Part shown: piece by piece, positions 32,920-42,375 of the stretch
How positions within the stretch are numbered: position 1 is the first letter of the stretch
Layout of the letters: every line of letters begins with the position of its first letter
Assembly: GCF_018785315.1 (NCBI RefSeq)
Contig: NZ_WQPN01000109.1
Location: 153,011-217,010 of the forward strand
DNA length: 64,000 bases
Reading direction: 5' to 3'
Source: Clostridium sp. MCC353
GTDB taxonomy: Bacteria > Bacillota > Clostridia > Lachnospirales > Lachnospiraceae
Position numbers and translations under genes: made by a program
The notes under the pieces: model-generated
The model's input: only the letters and a program-made list of their open reading frames with translations
What the model was told of the DNA's origin: nothing
Databases searched by the model: none

Positions 32920-35900
32920 ATGGCTAGAATTATCGGCGGTACGAATGATGGCAATTATGGTGAAAAACTATTCATATCAAAAGCCTGCCAATATTTAGAT
33001 AATAACCACATCATTTACTGGAACCGCCAGCTTTTTGGCCGGGAATTTGATGTGTGTATTCTTATGCCTGGAAAAGGAATCCTGGTTGTAGAACTTAAAG
33101 GCTGGCGTGAGGAAAATATACTTCACGTGGTAAATAACGAATATGTTGTAGTTCAAACTGAAACTGGTGAAATTCAATCATCTCCTCAGAAGCAGTCTCG
33201 TGGCTATCGCTTTTCTTTAGAGCGCCATTTAAGGCAAAGCATAGACAAATTCCCTTTGGTTTGTCAGCTGGTTTGTCTGCCTCAGGTATCAAAAAACTTC
33301 TATCACGCGAATCGTTTAGACATTGTAATGGAAGAACGGTTCACTATATTGAGGGAAGATCTTGAGAGCAATACGGCGTTCTTTGCAAAGCTTGATCAGG
33401 CGCTTCGCGAAACAGTCACCTGGAAACGTGATCCTTTTGATACAAGGACCATGCTCGAAGTCCGAAATCTTTTCGAAACCGGAATTAATCTCTCTGATCC
33501 CAGTAAAGATACTGCCCCAGTAACAAACGTTGACTTTCATCAACATGATTACTCTCGGTTTTTGTATATGGCTCCCGATGAGTCATTTTCAAGTGTTGAG
33601 CTCACAGACCTGATTAACGAATATTTTGCTGGTTGTAAAATATATGGCGTTTTCTCTGATGATACTCAATTGCACGTTCTCACAACAGCAATTGATGGTG
33701 CACTTTCTTCTCACGGGCTCATTCGTGATGGAGAAAGTCTTGATTATGACTTTGATAATACTGGCAAACATAGTCCCATACTTTCTGACACTCCCAAGAA
33801 TTTTAAAGCATTCCATATCTCTTTAAGTGTGGCTGCTCAAAACACTAATCTTCCGTCTTTTAGAATTTCGAACGGTTGTATTTCTTCGCAAGAAATAAAC
33901 GCATTAAAAGCGCTGTCAAACATTAGTAGTTTTAATGTGGAGCAATATCTTGTCGAGCATGCTGATACTAATAAAAACATAGTAATACGTGCTGGTGCAG
34001 GTACTGGAAAAACCTATACCATGATTTCACGTATTGCATATGTTTGTTATACCCAAAATGTCACACTGCAGAAAATGGCTAATCGGATTGTGATGATTAC
34101 ATTTACAAACGAAGCGGCCAACCAAATGAAGCGTAAGCTGAAAAAGTACTTTCGTAATTGCTATCTTCTAACTTCCAATGCGGAATACTTGAGCATTATT
34201 TCATGTGTAGATTCCATGCAAATCAGTACTATCCATTCCTACGCAAAAAAATTAATTGCTCAGTTGGGAACATCTTTTGGATACGGAATCGACCTTGGTA
34301 TAACTTCAAGTGAATATAATAGGCGTCGTAAAATCTCAGACATCCTCGATTCTGAGATCAGAAAAAACGCTATAAAATATGGAAGTGCGCAGTATGGTCA
34401 GATGCTTGGCATGCCTGTTTATGCCATCAGGGACAATATCCTGGATTTTATTGCAAAGCTGCACAATAAAAGCGTAAGCGTTGATGAGATTTCAGCTACT
34501 GACTTTGGTTCATTAGCTGCTGGCGATTCCCATGTCGCTCTTCATGAATTGCTTGCTGCAGTGATTCCACAGGTAGAGCGTGAATATTTAAGTGAGCTTC
34601 AGGAAGAAAACAAAATTCATCTGAACACCATGATGTCTACACTTAGCCGTTTCATTAATGCATCTGGAAGTGAAAAGCGAATCAGAGAACTTAAACGAGA
34701 CAAATATGCAACACAGTTTATGTTCGTTGATGAGTTTCAAGACACGGACGACTCTCAGATCGAGTCTCTTCTAAAAATTGCGAACTACCTCGATTATAGA
34801 ATGTTTGTTGTCGGTGATATAAAACAGTGCATCTATCGATTCCGCGGTGCGGAAGAAGAAGCCTTCAACCAATTGAGAATTGCAGAAAATTCTGACAAGT
34901 GGATGGATTTTTCTCTTCAACGAAATTATAGGACCGACACTGCTTTATTAGATATTTTTGACCACTCCTTCTCTAACTGGGCAGCACGCGCTGACAGATT
35001 ACTTGAATACCAAATAGCTGCTTCTCGTAGCGATAGACTGATTGGCACCAAAAACTACAATTCTTACCTGTCCTGCAACACCAACAGATTTTATAGAAGA
35101 ATTCCTGTTCAGAACGAAGGTAGAAGGATTCCTGCTCTGGTTGAGGAAATCAGGCGCATTCAGAAATGGATCGCCTATGAAAAACAGCGTGGCGCAAAAC
35201 TCTCTACAGAAGAGAGAAGTATCGCTATCCTTGTGCGAGAAAATTGGCAAGCCGAGATGGTTAGAAAGGAATGTGCTAAGCTTGGCATTGCCAATATACA
35301 AACAAACACCGGTGGTGATTTGTATATGTCACAGCCAGCTCTTGACATGATGACTCTGATTAACGCCTTGGTTAACTATGACCAGGCGGAATACCTTTAC
35401 AGCCTTGCAGTTTCAAATTTTTTCAATCTGGATATTCCAAAATCGAATTTGTTTGAAATACGAGCAAAAATACGCGCTGGTGGCTGGCGGACTAAAGCCG
35501 ATGAATACGACCAAGTAAACTATCTCATTAAATGCTTGAATCCCCTGCTTGCAAACACAGAGGATTATGAAAAAAGCTGGGAATTGCTTGTTGAAAGTCT
35601 CCGAACGAAGCCCATCTTGCAGGCTATACGATCCATATATGCACGATTGGAACCTTGGAAGAATTATACTCCAGAAAATCTTACGAAACAGCACTATTAT
35701 CAGCTCAATGTGGATCTTCTTTTTGAGCAATTAATTAACGCATGCAACGTGGATCGGCTTACGATAAACACTCTTAGAGATCATTTATATAACAGTATTA
35801 TTTCGCAAGTGTCTGTCGATAGCCGAATCCCGTCCGAAAATAGCGATGAAGACTTGATTCACTGCATTACTGTTCATAAGTCAAAAGGGTTGGAATATGG

Positions 35901-36201
35901 GCATGTTATATTGCCGTTTTGCTCTGCCCCTATTGACCGTGTCAAATCGACGCAGCTGCATGTCAGTGTCAAGAAAGAAGATAACCAGTATCAAATTGGA
36001 TATAGCATGAGCGTCAGTGAAACCGGCAGTACAGTTCAAAATTCGTATTTTGACAATGCCATTGAAAAGGCCGAAAAAAGTCGGGAAGAGACACGAATTC
36101 TCTACGTAGCTATGACACGTGCTATACGCTCGTTCTCATGGATTGAATTAGAGGGAAAGAACGCACTTTCTTGGCAAAACCTTATTAGCAAGGAGGATTA
36201 A
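32920..36201 (+). CDS. NERD nuclease-UvrD/Rep helicase fusion
   Basis: A 1093-residue protein. The N-terminus is a NERD nuclease-like domain with GREFDVCILMPGKGILVVEL (Asp44, Glu58 and Lys60 as the D...ExK site). The rest is an SF1A helicase: Walker A GAGTGKT (about 359-365), motif Ia ITFTNEAANQMKRKL, ISTIHSYAKKL, Walker B VDEFQDTDD (about 602-610), VVGDIKQCIYRFRG, LQRNYRTD, TVHKSKGLE (about 984) and YVAMTRA (about 1061). It is full length with no missing helicase motif. It starts a six- to eight-gene plus-strand operon, with the AddB-like partner three bases downstream. Helicase-nuclease pairs of this kind process DNA ends; in this setting invading DNA is the probable target. Confidence 0.9.
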   Translation: MARIIGGTNDGNYGEKLFISKACQYLDNNHIIYWNRQLFGREFDVCILMPGKGILVVELKGWREENILHVVNNEYVVVQTETGEIQSSPQKQSRGYRFSLERHLRQSIDKFPLVCQLVCLPQVSKNFYHANRLDIVMEERFTILREDLESNTAFFAKLDQALRETVTWKRDPFDTRTMLEVRNLFETGINLSDPSKDTAPVTNVDFHQHDYSRFLYMAPDESFSSVELTDLINEYFAGCKIYGVFSDDTQLHVLTTAIDGALSSHGLIRDGESLDYDFDNTGKHSPILSDTPKNFKAFHISLSVAAQNTNLPSFRISNGCISSQEINALKALSNISSFNVEQYLVEHADTNKNIVIRAGAGTGKTYTMISRIAYVCYTQNVTLQKMANRIVMITFTNEAANQMKRKLKKYFRNCYLLTSNAEYLSIISCVDSMQISTIHSYAKKLIAQLGTSFGYGIDLGITSSEYNRRRKISDILDSEIRKNAIKYGSAQYGQMLGMPVYAIRDNILDFIAKLHNKSVSVDEISATDFGSLAAGDSHVALHELLAAVIPQVEREYLSELQEENKIHLNTMMSTLSRFINASGSEKRIRELKRDKYATQFMFVDEFQDTDDSQIESLLKIANYLDYRMFVVGDIKQCIYRFRGAEEEAFNQLRIAENSDKWMDFSLQRNYRTDTALLDIFDHSFSNWAARADRLLEYQIAASRSDRLIGTKNYNSYLSCNTNRFYRRIPVQNEGRRIPALVEEIRRIQKWIAYEKQRGAKLSTEERSIAILVRENWQAEMVRKECAKLGIANIQTNTGGDLYMSQPALDMMTLINALVNYDQAEYLYSLAVSNFFNLDIPKSNLFEIRAKIRAGGWRTKADEYDQVNYLIKCLNPLLANTEDYEKSWELLVESLRTKPILQAIRSIYARLEPWKNYTPENLTKQHYYQLNVDLLFEQLINACNVDRLTINTLRDHLYNSIISQVSVDSRIPSENSDEDLIHCITVHKSKGLEYGHVILPFCSAPIDRVKSTQLHVSVKKEDNQYQIGYSMSVSETGSTVQNSYFDNAIEKAEKSREETRILYVAMTRAIRSFSWIELEGKNALSWQNLISKED

Positions 36202-36204
36202 CAG

Positions 36205-39105
36205 GTGTCTTTTAAAATTTATACATATGAAGATCCATATAAATTAGATGAGACTGATTTCTGGGATGAAATATCTTCTTTGCCGCATTTCTGCTCTGCA
36301 CGTACCTTGGTAAATGGTTTAAAAGACATTTATGGCGATAAAATCAAAGGTCTAATTTGTGCATTTGATGATTTTGTTCAACATGAAGGAATCTATAAAT
36401 CCTGGACTGATAACATCAGCCTTCGTGTGAAGCAGTATAGCCGATTAACATCTATCTATAGTCGTCTTCTAGGGAAACAGATTGGGAACGCAACCATCGA
36501 CAATCCGTTTGTTCTTGCGCTCATACAGAACCAAAAGTATTTTCTCGAAGCATTAAGATTGTTTATAGAGCTAGATATTCCTGCAAAATCGATTGATAAA
36601 TCAAAAGGAAATACAGAGCAACAGCTATTTGTAGAGATTTTAAATAGTGTTCAAAACAATGGGATTTTCAAATTTCCGGACACACCTCATCTGTCCAAGG
36701 TAAAAGAAGTAGTTGTTGATCTTGCCGAAAAGGAAATTGATGATTGTCGTGGGACAGAGCGAGAAGTAAAGCGTTGCGAGCGGGCTAAGAAATTGACCGA
36801 AAGTCAGCAATTTACGAGCATTATTGTGCATGGGATACACCAGTTTACTCCTGTTCAGTTGCGTCTGTTATTAGATTTAGACAAGCAGGGAATTAATATT
36901 ATTTTCCTGTACAATTACCAAAAAAAATATACGAAGATTTATTCGTCGTGGAATGATATCTATAGTTGCTTTGGAGTACCCATTCAGCACGATACTGCGG
37001 TTTCAGAATATCAAATGCCCACAATGCAGAATCCAAGTAATGCACTCGCTTGCGCCTTGGGTGAAATTTGCGAAAATCGAAAGCAGATAAACCGAGTGCC
37101 GCTTTCTCAATGGCGTCAGTTATATAAAAGCATTCAATACAGGGAATTCGCTAACATCACTGAATATGCGCATTTTGTCTCTATGCATGTCGAGGACGCA
37201 AAGCATAGATGTTATGAAAAAGCACCCGTTCAAATTAGAGGCAGTTTGACGCTCAGTAATGCAAAGGTTCTAAATGCTATGACTGAGCAGGTATATACGG
37301 CAAACAAAGACGTTCATACTCTGCTTAGAATCTACCATCCGGAATTTTCTCAAGAACGTCATTTTTTGGCCTATCCTATTGGTCAATTTTTCTCTGCTAT
37401 CTATCGGCTGTGGGATTATGAGAAGCAGGCTATCCTCATGGATATGCCTGCGCTTAAAGAATGCCTTTCTTCTAAGATTCTGAATGCAGCACCTGGAGAG
37501 GTTTTGCTTAGAACATTTTATTCGATTGAAATTCTGTTTGAAAACATAAGCACTTATGAAGAGTTTCATTCTGAGATAGCAGATGAATTTCTGAGTAATT
37601 ACAAGAAAGTTAATGCCTCAATTAGTGAGAATGATAATCTGCGCAGCCTCTCGATATACAACAAATATAAAGTATCGGAAAAAGATATCGTTGCACTGAT
37701 TAAAGCAATTGAAGAAATTAACGAGATTGCTAAATACCTGTTCGTCCAAAGTCCCGACCATCGAGACTACATTGATTTCGGAAGCCATTTTCAAAATCTT
37801 GAAGAGTTCCTTAAACAGAGAGAACTTTCGCTAGCAACTTCAAAAGAGCGCGAGTTAATTAACGCATTACAACTGCGCCTTAGCGAAATTCGTCCTGATA
37901 AATCTGAATTTAGTGGAACTATCCGAGATTTAAGAGAAGGTTTATACTACTACCTCAAACAAAAAGAAACATCAGAGCCTGCAGTAGATTGGATTGTGAA
38001 AAACTTTGAACAGATAGATGGTGATATCCTTCAGAGTAAACATCAATTTGAGCAGGAACAGGTGAAAACATATCATTTCGGATGTGTATCTGATAGAGAT
38101 ATGAATATGACGGTAAATGATCAGCTTCCTTGGCCTCTTACTGATGAATTTATTCGTGTAGCCTACGCACCAGTGGATCTTCAGTTCCAGGTTTATTACA
38201 CTGCGCTAGGTGAAAGAAGCAATTTCCTTAGATACGCTCTTTTCTATGGCCTCTGCTTCAACCGTTGTGATGTGCGAATCAGCTATGTAAAACAGTACGG
38301 TGATGAAGTAACAGAACCCTATGCTCTGTTATCTATACTTGGATTTAAAGAGCCTGTTTCTGTGTCGATGGAATTGCCATCCGCTTCGATTCCTATGTCC
38401 ATCAATATTAGACAAGAAAAAACCCAGAAAATAAAGTATGATCCCATGCAAATGATGGATATGTATTTGTGCCCTTATAAATTCTTCTTAGACTATGTTA
38501 CTGAAAATTCACCTATAATCCAAGGGAATTTCCTGTATCAAAAACTGTATGAAAATCTGCTAATTGAAGCGGTATGGAAAAGAATCGAAAAACAGCCTTG
38601 TGTAACTGCCAGTGAACATCTTGAGCTGTTCGTTAGAACCGAAAGCGAAAAGCTCAAAGATTATTTTAGATTCTGGAAACCAACTGAAATACATGATCTG
38701 ATGAACAGAGCCTTCAATTATCTGAAATTCGAGGTTATTAATAAAAGCCGCGGGACAACGGTATCTGCTTATGACGATAAACATATGCAGATCAGAAAGC
38801 GGTTCGGCTTGGCAAAGTATATCATCGATATTTCAGAAACTGAAACCAAAAATCCTTATGCAAAATTTGAGTCTCTTACAACAACTGTATGGCCCAAAAA
38901 AGAGTACTCACTTCATAAACTTCCATTGCTCAGTTCGCAGCCTGCTCAACAAACATTGGCAGATTCATTGTGCGCAGAGGCACGAGACTACATAAACCAA
39001 ACTATCAACACAGACAAAACCGCCATTCCTTCCGATTGGTGCACCTATTGTGTCCATCGCGGAATGTGTGTGGAGCCATTTCTTATTGGAAAGCAAATGA
39101 GATAA
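36205..39105 (+). CDS. AddB-like Fe-S protein, partner of the UvrD helicase
   Basis: This 966-residue protein is read from a GTG three bases after the helicase stop, with an AAGGAGG site. The C-terminus carries the four-Cys iron-sulfur pattern of AddB/Cas4/RecB-type nucleases: Cys756 in YLCPYKFF, then Cys946, Cys949 and Cys955 in WCTYCVHRGMC. The central region resembles the inactive-helicase body of AddB but has no clear P-loop. The D...ExK nuclease residues expected between the first and second Cys groups are not evident; the region reads KYIIDISETETKNPYAKFES. It probably forms an AddAB-like complex with the NERD-UvrD protein, perhaps as a structural subunit. Confidence 0.7.
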   Translation: MSFKIYTYEDPYKLDETDFWDEISSLPHFCSARTLVNGLKDIYGDKIKGLICAFDDFVQHEGIYKSWTDNISLRVKQYSRLTSIYSRLLGKQIGNATIDNPFVLALIQNQKYFLEALRLFIELDIPAKSIDKSKGNTEQQLFVEILNSVQNNGIFKFPDTPHLSKVKEVVVDLAEKEIDDCRGTEREVKRCERAKKLTESQQFTSIIVHGIHQFTPVQLRLLLDLDKQGINIIFLYNYQKKYTKIYSSWNDIYSCFGVPIQHDTAVSEYQMPTMQNPSNALACALGEICENRKQINRVPLSQWRQLYKSIQYREFANITEYAHFVSMHVEDAKHRCYEKAPVQIRGSLTLSNAKVLNAMTEQVYTANKDVHTLLRIYHPEFSQERHFLAYPIGQFFSAIYRLWDYEKQAILMDMPALKECLSSKILNAAPGEVLLRTFYSIEILFENISTYEEFHSEIADEFLSNYKKVNASISENDNLRSLSIYNKYKVSEKDIVALIKAIEEINEIAKYLFVQSPDHRDYIDFGSHFQNLEEFLKQRELSLATSKERELINALQLRLSEIRPDKSEFSGTIRDLREGLYYYLKQKETSEPAVDWIVKNFEQIDGDILQSKHQFEQEQVKTYHFGCVSDRDMNMTVNDQLPWPLTDEFIRVAYAPVDLQFQVYYTALGERSNFLRYALFYGLCFNRCDVRISYVKQYGDEVTEPYALLSILGFKEPVSVSMELPSASIPMSINIRQEKTQKIKYDPMQMMDMYLCPYKFFLDYVTENSPIIQGNFLYQKLYENLLIEAVWKRIEKQPCVTASEHLELFVRTESEKLKDYFRFWKPTEIHDLMNRAFNYLKFEVINKSRGTTVSAYDDKHMQIRKRFGLAKYIIDISETETKNPYAKFESLTTTVWPKKEYSLHKLPLLSSQPAQQTLADSLCAEARDYINQTINTDKTAIPSDWCTYCVHRGMCVEPFLIGKQMR

Positions 39106-39150
39106 TTATTTACTTTTTCTGATGAGATATCTTCAAAGGAGAAAACTTCC

Positions 39151-42100
39151 ATGTTAAAAGGATGCTATTATCGATGCCCAATAGTTATTGAAGAAGGAGA
39201 TTCTGAATTTCCTCGTCTCTTTGTTCTTGCCCAGGTAATTGAATACAACGAGTTGGCAGACGCCGTAAAAGTGAAAATGCATGATCTTCTGGGCAGTGGC
39301 GAATATTACAGTAATATTTTTCAACATAATGTTTTTCGTGCTGACGCTGTTACTCGCTGCGAAGCAATATCAGGTGGCGTTGTTGAGAGCAATCGTGGAC
39401 GCGGTATCATTATCTCTCGATCTGCAGTTCCTTACGACGAAAGCCAACCCTATTGGTATTGGATAAAGCTGCTAAACGGAAAAATCTTCAAAGAATGTGA
39501 GACCGCCCTAAAAGTTGAATATTCCCAGATGAACTATTCTCCAGTAAAACAATTTCGAAATTATGAATTTCAAAATCCAACATGGTTCTTGAACCATCTT
39601 AAGGTAAGTCGTAATCTGCATTTGGTGAATAACGCTACATATGGCTTTAGCGTATTAGCTGGATGCCGCGCATTTTTGATGTCTCACCAGATAAGCACCG
39701 TAGCCAGGTGCTTTGAGACAATACCAGTTCGATACATGTTAGCTGATGAAGTTGGCTTAGGCAAAACCGTTGAGGCTTGCTCTATATTGAAAATTTTAGC
39801 AAGCGAGAAAAAAAAATTTCGTTCGTTACTAATTGTTCCGGGTGCATTGGCTACTCAATGGAAAAACGAACTACATTACAAGTTTGGCATAGAGGCTCAG
39901 ATTAATTCTCCATTGTCACAAATTTGTATTATTCCAACGGAAGAACTTTCTAACTCAAAAGCTGCATTAGTAACTCCGTGGGATCTTGTAATTGTTGATG
40001 AAACTCATAGATTGCTCAACTATAATGAGTGGTATCAGAATGTGCAATCATTAAGTCGTAGAGTTCAACATATTTTATTGCTTTCAGCGACTCCCATTCA
40101 AGATCGAAATGAGGAATACCGTCGCCTTCTTGCATTGCTCAATCCGGAACAATATGCCGAAATGACACCAGAACGGTTTTCTTGGATGGTAAAAAAGCAA
40201 CAACGAATCCAAAAAACTGTAAACCAACAGTTAGGTCGACTGGAGCGCTATGACGAGTATAAAGACATCATTCGTGATAAGCTGAGCGAAGTTGCAGACA
40301 CATTGGAAGATACTTACCTAAAAAAGCTTGTTGACTCAATTGATCTCAATTCAGAAGACAATGGTCTTGACCTTGCTAAGCAAGCCCTTGCGTATATCTG
40401 CGAGAACTACCGAATCGAGCGCAAAGTTATTCGTAACCGCCGACAGTTAATAAAAGAAAAAATGGCCAAGCGAACTCTTCACGAAGTTCCATATATGCCT
40501 CTGTCTGCTAATGAAAACTACAATGAAATTGCTGTAATTCAAAACACATTGGCATATTTATTGGAAAATGGTGAGGAGGGTGAAGAATATGTAATTGAGA
40601 CAGCAATCCCCTTACTCTCTGCTTTGTTTAGCAGCCCATGGGCGTTTGAAGATGTTCTTACAGCCTTAAATATTAAAGACAGTATTTTGATTGATAGCAC
40701 GACCGCCTGGAAACAACAGGCAGAAAATGAGCACGCTCTTGTTTTTGTTGCACTGACTGAGGATCCAGATTTGATTAAAGGTCGATTAATGAATGCTCTG
40801 AATTATATCGATCAGGAAACACCTATTTTAGATGATCCAAACTTCAAAATTGTGGTGTTTACAGGATTTAATGCAACATTAACCGCATTTCTTAAACTGT
40901 TCAATAATTACTATGCCGATACGTACATTTATGCAGTTTCTTTTGGGAAAAACATGTCTCGAGAAGAGCTTGAGGATAGCGTGTACTCTTTTCAGAATGA
41001 CTCTAGTTGTCGTGTTATCGTGTGCGATGAAACTGGTGGCGAAGGACGCAATTTTCAGAACGCCTCTCAGGTTCTCCATCTTGATATGCCATGGAACGCA
41101 AATGCGCTTGAGCAAAGAATAGGACGTCTAGATAGATTAGGGCGAGAGCCTGAAATGAATGTTGAATCTGTTGTTTTGTACTCTACTGAAACCGTTGAGG
41201 AACAGCTCTTTAATATCTGGAAAAATGGCATGAGACTGTTTGAACAGTCTCTTAGTGGTCTGGAAATTATTACTGGCGAACTCAATGATTTGATTGTTGA
41301 AGCCCTGCTAAATGATTACAATACAGGACTAACAAATGCTTTTGATAACATCTTAGATCAAGCAGAAGAAATGCGGGAAAGCGTTGAAGATGAACAAGAC
41401 TTTGATCTTGGAGCTACATTATATCGTCCAATGGCCCAAGGAATAGACAATGTATTAAATCTGTATACCTCTGAAGACACCAACATATTTGCGACAGCAA
41501 TGATGGGCTGGGGGCATCAGGCTGGCTTGTCAGCTCAACCGCCAACAAAAACCGGTCTTATCGAATTCCGAAGTAGCGCATTCAGTATAAATGCAGCAAA
41601 GCAGTCCTTATTTATTCCTCCGGATTGGAGCGTTTATACCAACTCTTCTATGATGCGAAGAGAACGAAAGATATTAGGTTCTTTTAACAGAAAGACTGCC
41701 GCACTAAGAGAAGATGTCCTTTTCTTCGCACCGGGTGATTCTGTATATGATTCCATAATCTCTAACGCAGTTGGTTGTAGCCGAGGAAGATGTACTGCAA
41801 TCGAAACAATGGGTTCATTTAATTATGATGGTGCAATCTTCATTTTTAATGTTGTGCCACCGTTAGACGAATTGTTGGAAGCCAACATCGATTTGCAGAC
41901 TTTATCTCAGTATCGAATGTATCTTCCTCTTGAGCAAATAATGATTTGTATCCCACTCACTCAGAAGAGCAGAGAGATATCTGAAGAGACCGTAAAAAGT
42001 AAACTAATTAACCTAAAATTGAGTGAGGCCCGTCATATCGGTCGCCGCAGTTCCTACAAGGGAATGATGTCTCCGCTTGAAACATTTATTTCGAGAACGC

Positions 42101-42375
42101 CTCCAAGTGTTTGGGAACCATTAGTCGATAGTATTTCGACCACAGCATACAAGAAAGCAGAAAAAGTAATAGCGACGGAATCAAATCTTTCTGCAGCACG
42201 CGCAGAGATGCAGCGAGTATTAAATGGTCATCGTGCAGAATATCTCTATTTTGAACGTAATACAGACGTTGTTGAACAAAAGAAAGAAATTTTCCAGGTA
42301 ACTTTCCGGGCCTTAAAAAATGCAAAACCCGAACTGGACGCTATATGTTTTTTAAGGGTGAGAACAAATGGATAG
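39151..42375 (+). CDS. SNF2-family helicase, DpdE-like
   Basis: A 1074-residue SF2 Swi2/Snf2 protein: Walker A DEVGLGKT (199-206), Walker B VDETH (282-286), motif III LLLSATPIQDR, and motif VI QRIGRLDRLGRE (655-666). An N-terminal 170-residue domain precedes the helicase, and a long C-terminal region follows. Size, fold and position (directly before a RecQ-like helicase, a small protein and a large ATPase) match DpdE of the Dpd system, where DpdE-K restrict DNA lacking the 7-deazaguanine modification. The match is by gene order and motifs. An AAAGGAG site precedes the ATG. Its stop overlaps the next start by eight bases. Confidence 0.75.
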   Translation: MLKGCYYRCPIVIEEGDSEFPRLFVLAQVIEYNELADAVKVKMHDLLGSGEYYSNIFQHNVFRADAVTRCEAISGGVVESNRGRGIIISRSAVPYDESQPYWYWIKLLNGKIFKECETALKVEYSQMNYSPVKQFRNYEFQNPTWFLNHLKVSRNLHLVNNATYGFSVLAGCRAFLMSHQISTVARCFETIPVRYMLADEVGLGKTVEACSILKILASEKKKFRSLLIVPGALATQWKNELHYKFGIEAQINSPLSQICIIPTEELSNSKAALVTPWDLVIVDETHRLLNYNEWYQNVQSLSRRVQHILLLSATPIQDRNEEYRRLLALLNPEQYAEMTPERFSWMVKKQQRIQKTVNQQLGRLERYDEYKDIIRDKLSEVADTLEDTYLKKLVDSIDLNSEDNGLDLAKQALAYICENYRIERKVIRNRRQLIKEKMAKRTLHEVPYMPLSANENYNEIAVIQNTLAYLLENGEEGEEYVIETAIPLLSALFSSPWAFEDVLTALNIKDSILIDSTTAWKQQAENEHALVFVALTEDPDLIKGRLMNALNYIDQETPILDDPNFKIVVFTGFNATLTAFLKLFNNYYADTYIYAVSFGKNMSREELEDSVYSFQNDSSCRVIVCDETGGEGRNFQNASQVLHLDMPWNANALEQRIGRLDRLGREPEMNVESVVLYSTETVEEQLFNIWKNGMRLFEQSLSGLEIITGELNDLIVEALLNDYNTGLTNAFDNILDQAEEMRESVEDEQDFDLGATLYRPMAQGIDNVLNLYTSEDTNIFATAMMGWGHQAGLSAQPPTKTGLIEFRSSAFSINAAKQSLFIPPDWSVYTNSSMMRRERKILGSFNRKTAALREDVLFFAPGDSVYDSIISNAVGCSRGRCTAIETMGSFNYDGAIFIFNVVPPLDELLEANIDLQTLSQYRMYLPLEQIMICIPLTQKSREISEETVKSKLINLKLSEARHIGRRSSYKGMMSPLETFISRTPPSVWEPLVDSISTTAYKKAEKVIATESNLSAARAEMQRVLNGHRAEYLYFERNTDVVEQKKEIFQVTFRALKNAKPELDAICFLRVRTNG

